Below are positions 1 through 8,657 of a stretch of DNA of 18,244 nt, in pieces. Origin of the DNA: UBA12465 sp964408785 (GTDB lineage Bacteria > Patescibacteriota > Patescibacteriia > Patescibacteriales > UBA12465); assembly GCA_964408785.1 (NCBI GenBank), contig CAYPAS010000007.1, positions 1-18,244 of the forward strand. The letters run 5' to 3'. The notes under the pieces are model-generated. The model was given only the letters and a program-made list of their open reading frames with translations, did not search any database and was not told the origin of the DNA. The translations under genes were made by a program, and so were the position numbers. The stretch's first letter is position 1, and every line of letters starts with the position of its first letter.

Positions 1-8
1 TTTTTCAT
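1..8 (-). CDS. 5' end of a leftward gene, product unknown (partial)
   Basis: Only the first codons are inside the window: ATG AAA AA on the minus strand, giving Met-Lys-(Lys or Asn). The start is supported by a purine-rich AAGAAGGGGGG run about 8 bases upstream and by a good promoter match further up (84-112). Nothing can be said about the product. A start reading MKK or MKN with an AT-rich, DnaA-box-bearing upstream gap would be compatible with rpmH or dnaA next to an origin, but it fits countless other genes equally well. Confidence 0.4.
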
Positions 9-83
9 AGTATTACCCCCCTTCTTAAAATTAAAATATCTTTTAAAATTATTTTTTTATAAACGGCATCTTTAACTATCTAT

Positions 84-112
84 ATTATATAACTTATAAA
101 AATAACAAGCAA
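84..112 (-). promoter_or_regulatory. Sigma70-type promoter for the gene starting at position 8
   Basis: On the minus strand TTGCTT (107-112) and a perfect TATAAT (84-89) are separated by 17 bases. The predicted transcript would start near 77, leaving a leader of about 70 nt before the ATG at position 8. The surroundings are extremely AT-rich, so chance matches are common, but the exact -10 and ideal spacing make this one credible. Confidence 0.5.
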
Positions 113-376
113 TACTTTTTCGCTCAAAAAAATTTTTTTTGAATATTTTTTTAGCGTGATAAAAATAAAATAACAAAAAAAATTATTGATTGATTTTAAG
201 CAATGAATACGCGGTTAAAATTAATCACGTGCGCTTCTCTATTTTTTATAAAAAAAATTTTTTCAATTATCTAACAGTAACTTTATCCACAAAAAAATAA
301 AAAATAAAAAAAATTTTTCACAAAAATATTTTTTTTATTAAAAAATTTATTTTTTAACGAGGGTCGGATAACAAAA
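113..376. other. AT-rich intergenic gap with DnaA-box match; possible origin fragment
   Basis: No ORF is visible here. The stretch is dominated by A and T runs. TTATCCACA, a perfect match to the bacterial DnaA box consensus TTATNCACA, lies at 283-291 on the plus strand, and TTTTTCACA (one mismatch) follows at 314-322, 22 bases later. AT-rich DNA with DnaA boxes is what an unwinding element looks like, but two boxes are few and no dnaA, dnaN or rpmH gene is visible. It may simply be a long upstream region. Confidence 0.25.
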
Positions 377-410
377 AAATACGTCGCCTGATTCCGTAGG
401 CGACGTATTT
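377..410 (-). terminator. Intrinsic terminator of the argS-glyQS operon
   Basis: A perfect 13-bp stem (377-389 with 398-410, AAATACGTCGCCT and its complement) closes an 8-base loop. On the minus strand it is followed by a run of seven T, so it ends transcripts arriving from the glycyl-tRNA synthetase gene, whose stop lies 24 bases upstream. Confidence 0.85.
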
Positions 411-434
411 CGTCTTATCATTTTCGCGACTCCA

Positions 435-1829
435 TCAATTGCCGATCTTCTCTCGGAAATAGCCCTTCAATTCCTGAATAGCTACCCTTTCCTGCTGCAT
501 CGTATCGCGATCGCGTATAGTAACAGTATCGCTCTCTAATGACTCAAAGTCAATAGTCAGACAATAAGGAGTGCCGATTTCGTCTTGGCGGCGATAACGT
601 TTACCGATATTACCATTATCATCAAATTCACAGCGCCATTCCTGTTTCAAGTTATCAAAAACACTTTTAGCTTTCTCAACCAACTCCGGCTTATTCTTTA
701 ATAACGGAAAAACCGCTATCTTTATCGGGGCTAAACGCGGCGATAATTTCAAAACCGTCCGTTCGCCGTCTTCAACCGCCTCTTCCTGATAAGCATCGGT
801 TAAAAAAGCCAAGAACATGCGGCCGACTCCGACCGAAGTTTCAATGACATGCGGTAAATATTTTTCCTGGCTAATCGGATCCAAATAGCTTAAATCCTTG
901 CCAGAGAAACGGCTGTGCTGTCCGAGGTCATAATCACTACGAGTGTGGATACCTTCCAATTCTTTAAAGCCAAAAGGAAAATTATATTCGATATCATAAG
1001 CTTCTTTAGCATAAAAAGCTAGATTTTCATGGCGGTGCCATTTAAGATTTTCCTCTTTCATCCCTAAATTAAGATAGAAATTCCACCGCGTCTGCTTCCA
1101 TTTTTCATAATGTTCGTTATCTTCTCCTGGTTTTATGAAATACTGCATTTCCATCTGTTCAAATTCGCGAGTCCTAAAAATAAACTGCCTGGCGGTTATT
1201 TCATTGCGGAAGGCTTTACCGATCTGGGCAATACCGAACGGCAAACGTACTCTAGCGGAATCAAGGACATTTTTAAAATTAACATAAATCCCCTGGCAGG
1301 TTTCACCTCTTAGATAAACCGGCTCCTTAGTCCAATCACCAGTAAAATTACCTAGATTAGATTGGACTAGCAAATTAAATTTTTTTCCGGGGGTAAAGTC
1401 GCTGTTGCCGCAAGTCGGACATTTTATCTTATGGCGGTTCTCATCAAAGATACGATTTATCTCTTCCTCACTCATCTTTTCGTCGGCAAATACTCCGGCC
1501 TCTTCCAATAAACTATCTAAACGCAAACGAGCGTGGCATTTACGACATTCTGTTAGCGGATCAGAAAAGCCAGCGACATGGCCAGAGGCCTCCCAAATCC
1601 TCGGACTCATAAAAATCGCTGAATCCAAACCGACAATATCTTCACGTAATTGCGTCATCGCTCGCCACCACTCTTTTTTAATGTTGTTAGCCAACTCCAC
1701 GCCGTAAGGGCCAAAATCATAAACCGCGGGAAAACCCTCGTAAATTTCCGATGATTGAAAAACGAAGCCGCGACGCTTGCAAAGAGAGACGATTTTTTCC
1801 AATTGTTTTTCTTGTTTATTTTGAGACAT
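435..1829 (-). CDS. glyQS: Glycyl-tRNA synthetase, single-chain (alpha2) type
   Basis: Charges tRNA-Gly with glycine in the cytoplasm. The 464-residue protein is the homodimeric class II type, not the alpha2beta2 glyQ/glyS form. Visible features: the N-terminal signature around YEGFPAVYDFGPYG (30-43), class II motif 2 with FRNE (207-210) followed by RTREFEQ (219-225), motif 3 at ETSVGVGR (330-337), and an anticodon-binding domain from about 367 to the end. Two CxxC pairs (95/98 and 137/140) bracket an insertion and probably bind zinc. The ATG lies 4 nt after the argS stop, so the two are cotranscribed and likely translationally coupled; there is no clear Shine-Dalgarno. Length is normal for the family and all core motifs are intact. 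Confidence 0.96.
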   Translation of the reverse strand: MSQNKQEKQLEKIVSLCKRRGFVFQSSEIYEGFPAVYDFGPYGVELANNIKKEWWRAMTQLREDIVGLDSAIFMSPRIWEASGHVAGFSDPLTECRKCHARLRLDSLLEEAGVFADEKMSEEEINRIFDENRHKIKCPTCGNSDFTPGKKFNLLVQSNLGNFTGDWTKEPVYLRGETCQGIYVNFKNVLDSARVRLPFGIAQIGKAFRNEITARQFIFRTREFEQMEMQYFIKPGEDNEHYEKWKQTRWNFYLNLGMKEENLKWHRHENLAFYAKEAYDIEYNFPFGFKELEGIHTRSDYDLGQHSRFSGKDLSYLDPISQEKYLPHVIETSVGVGRMFLAFLTDAYQEEAVEDGERTVLKLSPRLAPIKIAVFPLLKNKPELVEKAKSVFDNLKQEWRCEFDDNGNIGKRYRRQDEIGTPYCLTIDFESLESDTVTIRDRDTMQQERVAIQELKGYFREKIGN

Positions 1830-1833
1830 ATAT

Positions 1834-3507
1834 TTACATTTCCGCTAAAGGCTTAATACCGAGCAGTCCTAAAGAATTCTCCATGACGATGGTGGCCGCT
1901 TTAATCAATGATAAACGAGCCTGCCGGCTAGCCTGGTCAGCTTTTAATATATTAGTTGAATGATAATAATCGTTTAAAAGCTGGGCTAGCTCAAAAACAT
2001 ATTTACTGACTTCACTGGGATCGTTTTTTAAATAAGCGGAAAAGGAAATCTCCGGATACTTTGATAATTTTACCACTAGCTGTTTTTCCTTTTCTTCTTT
2101 TAATAAACCCGGGGTGTATTCTTCGAGAGCTTCTTTACGCAAAATACTCTGCAAGCGGGCAAAAGTATAAAAAACATAACAAACCGTGTAACCATCAAAA
2201 CGCGAAGCTGACTGGATATCAAAAACTATTTCCCTATCAGCACCGACTTTGAGCATTTCGAATTTAATAGTCGCCTTAGCCAGCTCCCAAGATACGGAAG
2301 ATATTTTTTCCGCGGTCCAATCTGGATGCCGGGAAGAAGTCTCTTCTTGTAATTTGTCTAATAACAATTTCTTCAGTTCATCATAAGTAACGATATTGCC
2401 GCTCCTTGAAGACATCATGCCGCTGGGTAAGGTAACAAAATCGTAACCGAGATGTTTGAACGGCTTATCATAGCCAGCTAATTCTAAAACTTTGAATAAT
2501 TGTTTAAAATAAAGGGATTGTCGGATATCAACGACATAAATCGATTCATCAGGAGAATAAAGGGAAAATTTCTTCTTCGCCAAAGCAAAATCAGCTACGG
2601 GATATAAGGCGGTTCCATCCGACCGGATAACTGGCAAAAACCCCAAACCATAAGTTTCAAGATCGGCAATTATCGCTCCCTCACTTTGTTTCAATATTCC
2701 CCTGCCTGAAAGTTCTTGGCAAATTTCTCGCCCTTCATCTATTTCTTCGCTTTCATAAAAATATTTAACGAAGCTTATTCCCATTTCTTTATATATATAT
2801 TGGAAATAGTCTAAACTCCAAGAACGGGTTTCCTGCCATAAGCGATAAGAATCTCCCTGGTGATTTTCGATTTCTTTTTTAATTTCGGCAACTTCACTCT
2901 TTAACTCCGGCTTTTCGTTCAATAAATTAGCCGCCTCGGCATAACATTTACCTAATAAAAAACCCTTATTTCCCGGCAAAGAGGCGTATTTCGGCTGACG
3001 CTGCCAATTCCAAACCGTCTTGGCGGCATTGATTCCAAAATCATTAACATAAGAAACGGTAATCACCTCATCGCCGGCCGCTTCCGATAATAAACGAACA
3101 GAATCGCCAAAAGATAGATTGCGTAGATGGCCGATATGAAATTCTTTATGAGTGTTGCCATTAGCAAATTCTAAAACTACGCGGCGGCCAGAACTAGAAC
3201 GGCGGCCATAAGAAGTATTGTCTAATATCCCCTTGACTATCTCGTCCTGATAATTAGCGGACCAAAAAAAATTAAGATAAGGACCGACGGCTAAAGCTTT
3301 TTCAAAATATTTTAAGAAATCAGCGGAGGAATTGAGCTCGTTTGCTGTCTTTTCCGACCAAACAACCGGAGACACTCCCTTTTCTTTGGCGATTTTAAAA
3401 GTTGCCAGACTGAGATCTCCCAGACTACTATCAGGCGGATAGCTAAAAGAATCGGCACTTACTCCGAGCAAGGCGGCTAAACTCTCTTTTAGGCTATTTA
3501 TATCCAT
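1834..3507 (-). CDS. argS: Arginyl-tRNA synthetase
   Basis: Class I synthetase that attaches arginine to tRNA-Arg. The 557-residue protein has the ArgRS N-terminal additional domain (about 1-100), the HIGH motif at 124-127 preceded by FANGNTHKEF, and a KMSKS-equivalent MSSRSGN starting near residue 365. An all-helical DALR anticodon-binding domain follows at the C-terminus, with YTVCYVFYTFARLQSILRK near its start. The ATG has no Shine-Dalgarno, but a well-formed promoter lies just upstream (3544-3572). It is the first gene of a two-gene leftward operon with glycyl-tRNA synthetase. Ordinary length and intact motifs indicate a functional housekeeping gene. Confidence 0.96.
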   Translation of the reverse strand: MDINSLKESLAALLGVSADSFSYPPDSSLGDLSLATFKIAKEKGVSPVVWSEKTANELNSSADFLKYFEKALAVGPYLNFFWSANYQDEIVKGILDNTSYGRRSSSGRRVVLEFANGNTHKEFHIGHLRNLSFGDSVRLLSEAAGDEVITVSYVNDFGINAAKTVWNWQRQPKYASLPGNKGFLLGKCYAEAANLLNEKPELKSEVAEIKKEIENHQGDSYRLWQETRSWSLDYFQYIYKEMGISFVKYFYESEEIDEGREICQELSGRGILKQSEGAIIADLETYGLGFLPVIRSDGTALYPVADFALAKKKFSLYSPDESIYVVDIRQSLYFKQLFKVLELAGYDKPFKHLGYDFVTLPSGMMSSRSGNIVTYDELKKLLLDKLQEETSSRHPDWTAEKISSVSWELAKATIKFEMLKVGADREIVFDIQSASRFDGYTVCYVFYTFARLQSILRKEALEEYTPGLLKEEKEKQLVVKLSKYPEISFSAYLKNDPSEVSKYVFELAQLLNDYYHSTNILKADQASRQARLSLIKAATIVMENSLGLLGIKPLAEM

Positions 3508-3515
3508 TTATATAT

Positions 3516-3545
3516 TTGATAAGTCGTCTTAATTAATGCTATAAT
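3516..3545 (+). promoter_or_regulatory. Promoter of the membrane protein / tandem ATPase operon
   Basis: Plus strand TTGATA (3516-3521), 18-base spacer, perfect TATAAT (3540-3545). The predicted start is near 3552, giving a leader of about 26 nt with no Shine-Dalgarno before the ATG at 3578. It overlaps the leftward argS promoter. Confidence 0.6.
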
Positions 3546-3572
3546 ATTACCAAACTTTCTTAATAATTTCAA
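3544..3572 (-). promoter_or_regulatory. Promoter of the argS-glyQS operon
   Basis: Minus strand TTGAAA (3567-3572), 17-base spacer, TAATAT (3544-3549). The predicted start is near 3537, about 30 nt before the argS ATG. Its -10 overlaps the -10 of the opposing rightward promoter (3516-3545), so the two polymerase sites exclude each other. Confidence 0.6.
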
Positions 3573-3577
3573 TCACT

Positions 3578-4552
3578 ATGAATTTTTATCGCCATTTATT
3601 AAAACGGAGCTGGGAAATCTCCTGGAATAATCGTCTGCTGTGGATTTTTGGCTTATTTTCAGCCATTATTATCGGCGGCGGTTCCTCGGAATACCAAATA
3701 TTTACCAATACCGCTCTTAGTCCGAGCAGCTTTGGCTCAACTTATATAAGCAAGCTCCTTAGTTTCGACGCGACTACAAGCAATTTTTTTCACGGCTTAA
3801 AATTAATAATCCTCGGCGGCAACCCGATAACCATCATCAACTCCTTATCTCTAATGCTCTTGGTCGGATTAATTTTTTATTTCTTCATTTGGATGGGAAT
3901 TAGTTCGCAAATAGCCATAGTTGACGGCGTTTCTCGAATCAGTGCCTCTAAAAAAGCCGCGGCCTTGGATTTTCGCAAACAATTAGGCCGCAGTCGCGGT
4001 AAATTCTGGCCGACCTTCTTTTTTAACCTGATTGGCATCGTCTTAACCTATGTCCTTTTCTTAATCCCCTACACCACTTTATTTTTAATGGGCATTGAAA
4101 CACCGCTTATCGGCCTTCTGATTTATGTTATTTCTTTTATAGTATTCATCCCTGTCGCCATGGGTGTTTCTCTGCTCTTCAAATATGCTATCTGTTACAC
4201 GGTAATTGAAGACGAGGAAGCAAGCACTTCAATAATTAAGGGTTATAAATTATTAAAAAAGAATTGGTTGGTCAGCCTGGAAACTGCTGTCATGATGTTT
4301 GTTGTTAATTTCTTGGCTAGCCTGCTAGCCGTAGCCCTTATCGTCATTGTCCTTTTACCGATATTTGTCCTTGGATTAATTATCGCTCAAGTCTGGATAA
4401 CAATCGGCGCAATGATCTTAGCGATAATCGCCATTACCTTCTTTGGCGCTTTCATTACCGTCTTCCATACCGCTGTTTGGACCGATTTATTCTTAGAATT
4501 AAATAATGGCAGCATCTTAGCCAAACTAGAAAGAATTTTCCGCCGCTTATGA
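3578..4552 (+). CDS. Conserved-looking polytopic membrane protein, function unknown
   Basis: 324 residues with a short basic N-terminus (HLLKRSWEISWNNRLLW) leading straight into membrane segments. Hydrophobic stretches are seen near residues 20-35, 85-107, 143-170, 175-200, 231-260 and 261-300, so about six helices. A mainly polar stretch of roughly 50 residues between the first and second helices is probably extracytoplasmic. No catalytic motif is recognised. The stop codon overlaps the ATG of the tandem secretion ATPase (ATGA), so the two are translationally coupled and may act together, for example as a membrane partner of a type IV pilus-like machine; that link rests only on the operon. 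It does not resemble the PilC/GspF platform protein that normally accompanies such ATPases. Confidence 0.8.
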   Translation: MNFYRHLLKRSWEISWNNRLLWIFGLFSAIIIGGGSSEYQIFTNTALSPSSFGSTYISKLLSFDATTSNFFHGLKLIILGGNPITIINSLSLMLLVGLIFYFFIWMGISSQIAIVDGVSRISASKKAAALDFRKQLGRSRGKFWPTFFFNLIGIVLTYVLFLIPYTTLFLMGIETPLIGLLIYVISFIVFIPVAMGVSLLFKYAICYTVIEDEEASTSIIKGYKLLKKNWLVSLETAVMMFVVNFLASLLAVALIVIVLLPIFVLGLIIAQVWITIGAMILAIIAITFFGAFITVFHTAVWTDLFLELNNGSILAKLERIFRRL

Positions 4553-7500
4553 ATGATTTCGATTCCATAGAAAATCTAATCAGCCCTCAAATAGGTGATG
4601 AAGATAATACCTCCAGCCTTTTTGCCAGAAAACAGGAAGAAATAAAAAAGAGGGAGATAGAAAAACAAGCTAAAGCCAATGCCAGCCAAGCTGGTTTGGC
4701 TTATGTTGATTTAAGCCGCTTCCCCATAAGCCACGAGGCTATTTCCTTGATACCAGAAAAAACCGCCCGCGATCTGAAAATCGTCTGTTTTTTTTATGAC
4801 GGAAAAAATATCAGGCTAGGCTGTCTTAAAGCCAGCGAAGAAGCTAATCAACTCTTAAATAACCTTTCCTCTCAATATTTTTGTGAAGGAAGGCTTTATT
4901 TAATATCGGAAACCAGCCTTAAAACAGCCCTCGAAGCTTATAATAATATCCCCAAAAATAAACACTACGACTCTGGCGTGGAAATAAGCGAGGCTAGTCT
5001 GGCTAAATTCCAACAAGCGATAAGCAGCTACAAAAATCTTAGCCAGAAAATCAACGAAGTAAATATCAGCGATCTAGTAACTTTGATATTAGCAACCGCT
5101 ATAAAAGTCGGCGGTAGCGATGTTCACGTAGAAACCGAAGAAAATGGCGTCGTTATCCGCATCCGCATCGATGGCGTCTTACAGGAAGCGGCGACTATTG
5201 ATAAAGAAAAATGGGATAAGATAATCAGCCGCCTAAAAATACTTTCCCGGGTAAAAATAAATATTACTGATAAACCGCAAGACGGGCGCTATACTATTTT
5301 CCTAAAAGAAAAAAACATAGATGTCCGCTGCTCTTTCTTGCCAACGGCTTACGGTGAAAGCGTCGTCATGCGCCTGCTTGATTCCAGCGCCGCCTCCTTG
5401 GAATTTGATAAACTGGGAATCAGACCGGAAATACTCAGTAAATTACAAAAAGAAATAATCAAGCCTAACGGCCTAATTTTAACCACTGGTCCGACTGGCA
5501 GCGGCAAAACAACCACTCTTTACGCTGTTTTAAACCAATTAAACCGCCCGGGAACTAAAATAATAACTTTAGAAGATCCAATAGAATACCAATTAAAAGG
5601 TATCAACCAAAGCCAAGTCGATAATAGCCGCGGCTATACTTTTTCCGATGGCTTGCGGTCAATCTTGCGCCAAGATCCTAACATTGTCATGGTTGGCGAA
5701 ATCCGCGATTTAGAAACGGCTGAAATCGCCGTCCAAGCTTCATTGACGGGGCACCTAGTCTTATCAACCTTGCACACCAACGATGCCGCTGGCGTTATTC
5801 CCCGCTTAATCGATATCGGCGTTAAATCATATTTCCTTGCGCCTTCAATAAATGCCGTTATCGGCCAGCGCTTAGTACGTCATCTCTGTCCGCATTGTCG
5901 AAAAAAGAAAATCTTAAACGATGAAGAACGTGAAAAAATAGGAAGAGTACTTGCGGTAATTTCTCCTAAGGCTGGAATCGATGTTCCTTCGGAATTACCC
6001 GAGATATACCAGGCCGGCGATGGTTGCGAAAATTGCAACTTTACCGGCTACAAAGGACGTGTTGGCATCTACGAAATATTCACCATGAACGACGCTATCA
6101 AACAGCTTACCGTTGATAATGCTCCCTCCTTTAAAATGCTGCAACAGGCCGTTGAAGACGGCATGATTACCATGCTCCAAGATGGAATCCTAAAAGTCCT
6201 TGAAGGGCAGACTAGCCTGGATGAAGTATATCGCGTTATCGGTAATTTCGATTACATCAACGAACTCTATGATATCGTCATCTCCCAAACTATCGGACGC
6301 GGCGTCAAAATAAAAGAAGAAAATTTCTCCCTGGCTGAACAAGTCGGCCAAGATTTGAAAAACATTGATTCTCACCTTAAAGATGTCCCTACCGGCGAAT
6401 TAATCGAAATAGTTTCGGCTTTAGGAGCTATTTCCCAAGCTGGCGATATTCATATCGAACCGGCGGAAAACACCGTTGACATCCGCTTCCGCATCGATGG
6501 CGTGATGCATGACATAATGAAGCTTCCTAAAACCAGCTATCTGCCGCTCTTAAGCGAAATGAAAATCTTAGCTGGCGCCTCAACTAACGTAAAAATGGCA
6601 ACCTTTGATGGACGCTTCAGTATCTATTTGCCATCGAATAGAGGAAAAATAGATTGCCGTCTTTCAATAATTACCGGCGGATACGGAGAAACCGTGGTTA
6701 TCCGTTTATTATCTTCAAGCGCCGCCAATCTAGAAATGTCTAAATTAGGAATAACGGAAAATTCCTTAGTACCGCTACAAGCGGCCATGAAAAAAACCCG
6801 GGGCTTAATCATTACCACTGGCCCGACTGGTAGCGGTAAGACAACCACTTTATATTCTATTCTTAATCAGCTCAACCGTCCGGACATAAAAATAATAACT
6901 GTTGAAGATCCGATAGAATATCAACTACCAGGAATCATGCAGACCCAAATAGACGAAGCTCATGGCTACACTTTTGCTTCTGCCATGCGCTCTCTACTCC
7001 GCCAGAATCCAAATATAATGATGATCGGCGAAATTCGCGATGAAGAAACAGCAAAAATTGCCGTCGAAGCTTCCATGACTGGCCACTTAGTCCTATCAAC
7101 TATCCACGCCAACAGCGCGGCCGGGGCAATTTCTCGTTTAGCCGGCCTCGGACTAGAAAGACAGCTACTCGCCGCTTCCCTAGAATTCGTTATCGGTCAA
7201 CGTCTAGTGAGACGCCTTTGTCCTTATTGCCGGAAAGAATACACTCCTTCGCCAGAAGAACTTAAACAGGCTATGGAAATAATCCAATCCATTAAGAATC
7301 CTCTTATCAAGCTTCCGGAAAAACCAATATTCTTCAGAAGCGATGGTTGTGATAAATGCAATCAATTGGGATACAAGGGGCGTATCGGCATCTACGAGAC
7401 GATAAAAATATCTCCTGCTATCCAGAAAGCTATGCAGGAATCAGGAATAACCGACGCGGAAATTGAAAATCTAGCCATTAACGAAGGGACAGTAACCATG

Positions 7501-7572
7501 ATCCAGGATGGGATTATCAAAGCCTTAACGGGAGAAACTAGCCTGGAAGAAATAATGAAAGCTATACAATAA
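4549..7572 (+). CDS. Tandem fusion of two GspE/PilB-type secretion ATPases
   Basis: 1007 residues, about twice a normal GspE/PilB. An N-terminal MshEN/T2SSE-N-like domain (about 40-150) is followed by ATPase module 1 (about 170-560) and module 2 (about 590-1007). Module 1 has Walker A GPTGSGKT (314-321), GEIRD Walker B (383-387), the His box LSTLHTND and a Cys4 zinc site (447, 450, 493, 496). Module 2 repeats these: Walker A 758-765, GEIRD 827-831, LSTIHANS, Cys at 891, 894, 934 and 937. The two halves are 444 residues apart in register and clearly homologous, with no damage to catalytic motifs in either. GspE/PilB proteins form cytoplasmic hexamers that power type IV pilus or type II secretion assembly; here three chains could build one six-module ring. 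It starts inside the stop of the upstream membrane gene. A sequencing artefact is unlikely because the halves differ at many positions. Confidence 0.93.
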   Translation: MNDFDSIENLISPQIGDEDNTSSLFARKQEEIKKREIEKQAKANASQAGLAYVDLSRFPISHEAISLIPEKTARDLKIVCFFYDGKNIRLGCLKASEEANQLLNNLSSQYFCEGRLYLISETSLKTALEAYNNIPKNKHYDSGVEISEASLAKFQQAISSYKNLSQKINEVNISDLVTLILATAIKVGGSDVHVETEENGVVIRIRIDGVLQEAATIDKEKWDKIISRLKILSRVKINITDKPQDGRYTIFLKEKNIDVRCSFLPTAYGESVVMRLLDSSAASLEFDKLGIRPEILSKLQKEIIKPNGLILTTGPTGSGKTTTLYAVLNQLNRPGTKIITLEDPIEYQLKGINQSQVDNSRGYTFSDGLRSILRQDPNIVMVGEIRDLETAEIAVQASLTGHLVLSTLHTNDAAGVIPRLIDIGVKSYFLAPSINAVIGQRLVRHLCPHCRKKKILNDEEREKIGRVLAVISPKAGIDVPSELPEIYQAGDGCENCNFTGYKGRVGIYEIFTMNDAIKQLTVDNAPSFKMLQQAVEDGMITMLQDGILKVLEGQTSLDEVYRVIGNFDYINELYDIVISQTIGRGVKIKEENFSLAEQVGQDLKNIDSHLKDVPTGELIEIVSALGAISQAGDIHIEPAENTVDIRFRIDGVMHDIMKLPKTSYLPLLSEMKILAGASTNVKMATFDGRFSIYLPSNRGKIDCRLSIITGGYGETVVIRLLSSSAANLEMSKLGITENSLVPLQAAMKKTRGLIITTGPTGSGKTTTLYSILNQLNRPDIKIITVEDPIEYQLPGIMQTQIDEAHGYTFASAMRSLLRQNPNIMMIGEIRDEETAKIAVEASMTGHLVLSTIHANSAAGAISRLAGLGLERQLLAASLEFVIGQRLVRRLCPYCRKEYTPSPEELKQAMEIIQSIKNPLIKLPEKPIFFRSDGCDKCNQLGYKGRIGIYETIKISPAIQKAMQESGITDAEIENLAINEGTVTMIQDGIIKALTGETSLEEIMKAIQ

Positions 7573-7579
7573 AATCCAT

Positions 7580-8170
7580 ATGATAAAAGAAGATTTTTTA
7601 AAAAAATTAAAAGATGATTATCGCCAGCACGAAGTTGAAAGGCGCCAAATAATCGCCGCCGCCAATGATTTATTATTCGAAGCCAAGAAAACCATCTTTT
7701 CCCTGCAACGCAATGATCAAGTAAGCGCTTCAGAAAAATTAGCGAAGATAGAAGACGGTCTAAAATCATTAAAAGAACGTTTTGGATCAGCCAGATTAAA
7801 CGAAGAAGGTTCTTATAAGGCTGCCGTTGAAGAATATTTAGAAGCCAAGACTTTCCAGCAAGCCACCAACGGCCAAGAAATAGAAGCTAGCCAGGGCTTA
7901 GAATTAGGCAGTGAAAGCTACCTAGGAGGAATTTGCGATTTAATCGGTGAGTTAGTCCGCTTTGCCACCAATCAAGCGGCCGGCGGCAATTTCGATGCTG
8001 TTTACAAAACCAAAGAATCGGCGGATAAATTAATGGAACAGCTTCTTGATTTCGACATGACCGGTTACCTAAGGACTAAGTACGATCAGGCTCGCGGCCA
8101 CCTGCGTAAACTAGAACAGATGGCTTATGAAATCCGCGTCCATATCGGCAACGACGGGGAAGAAAAATAA
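7580..8170 (+). CDS. Translin-family RNA/DNA-binding protein
   Basis: 196 residues, almost wholly helical, with no membrane segment or signal peptide. The pattern matches the translin/TRAX family (COG2178, predicted RNA-binding): an N-terminal helix pair, EYLEAKTF (85-92, compare the family's EYxEAxTF), the hallmark YLGGICDLIGELVR (114-127), and a C-terminal YDQARGHLRKLEQMAYEIR (168-186). Eukaryotic translins bind single-stranded RNA and DNA, and with TRAX form a nuclease. The catalytic acidic set of TRAX cannot be confirmed by eye. The ATG lies 7 nt after the stop of the tandem ATPase without its own Shine-Dalgarno, so it is read from the same transcript. Why a translin sits with a secretion ATPase is unclear; housekeeping cotranscription is the simplest view. 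Confidence 0.8.
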   Translation: MIKEDFLKKLKDDYRQHEVERRQIIAAANDLLFEAKKTIFSLQRNDQVSASEKLAKIEDGLKSLKERFGSARLNEEGSYKAAVEEYLEAKTFQQATNGQEIEASQGLELGSESYLGGICDLIGELVRFATNQAAGGNFDAVYKTKESADKLMEQLLDFDMTGYLRTKYDQARGHLRKLEQMAYEIRVHIGNDGEEK

Positions 8171-8174
8171 ACCG

Positions 8175-8657
8175 ATGTTAATCGCTATAATCTCCGATAT
8201 CCACAACAATCTTGAACGCTTAGATTCTTGCCTAAAAAAAATATCCTCTCTTTCGGTGGAAACAATAATCTGTTGCGGTGATATCGATAATTTAGAAACT
8301 CTAAAAAACCTGGCCGCATCTTTCACTGGCCAGCTTTTTGTTGTGCGCGGCAATAGTGATAATTATCCGAACGATACTTCCCTGCCACGAACCACTTTAT
8401 ATGAAGACTTTGCTTCGATAAACATCGGCGGCGTTAAAATCGGCTTCTGTCATGAACCAAAAAAGGTACCGTCAAGCGATATCTTAAAAAATGAGGTTTT
8501 TGATTTTGTCTTTTACGGACACACGCACAAACCCTGGATAGAAAAACAGCAAGGGGTTTATATCGCTAATCCCGGCACGGCTGGCGGAATATTTTATCCA
8601 CCGACTTTCGCCGTGCTTGATAGCGAAAAGAAAAACTTAGAATTACTATCAGTTTAA
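8175..8657 (+). CDS. YfcE/MJ0936-like metallophosphoesterase
   Basis: A 160-residue calcineurin-like phosphoesterase, probably a manganese-dependent cytoplasmic phosphodiesterase. Metal ligands are visible in order: DIH (8-10), GD (35-36), GNSDN (59-63), His93 and GHTH (115-118), the standard arrangement of the small YfcE-type enzymes. The ATG at 8175 is preferred over the in-frame ATG at 8127, because the latter lies inside the preceding gene and adds 16 residues before the first beta strand (MLIAIISDIH), where family members begin. It follows the translin gene by 4 nt and closes the rightward operon. Its stop overlaps the stop of the convergent uvrA inside a shared TTAA, so there is no room for a terminator between them. 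The substrate is unknown. Confidence 0.88.
   Translation: MLIAIISDIHNNLERLDSCLKKISSLSVETIICCGDIDNLETLKNLAASFTGQLFVVRGNSDNYPNDTSLPRTTLYEDFASINIGGVKIGFCHEPKKVPSSDILKNEVFDFVFYGHTHKPWIEKQQGVYIANPGTAGGIFYPPTFAVLDSEKKNLELLSV

Noticed and set aside
8127..8174. Upstream start extending the metallophosphoesterase by 16 residues
   Set aside because: It lies inside the preceding gene and adds a polar tail before the first strand; ATG at 8175 fits the family start.
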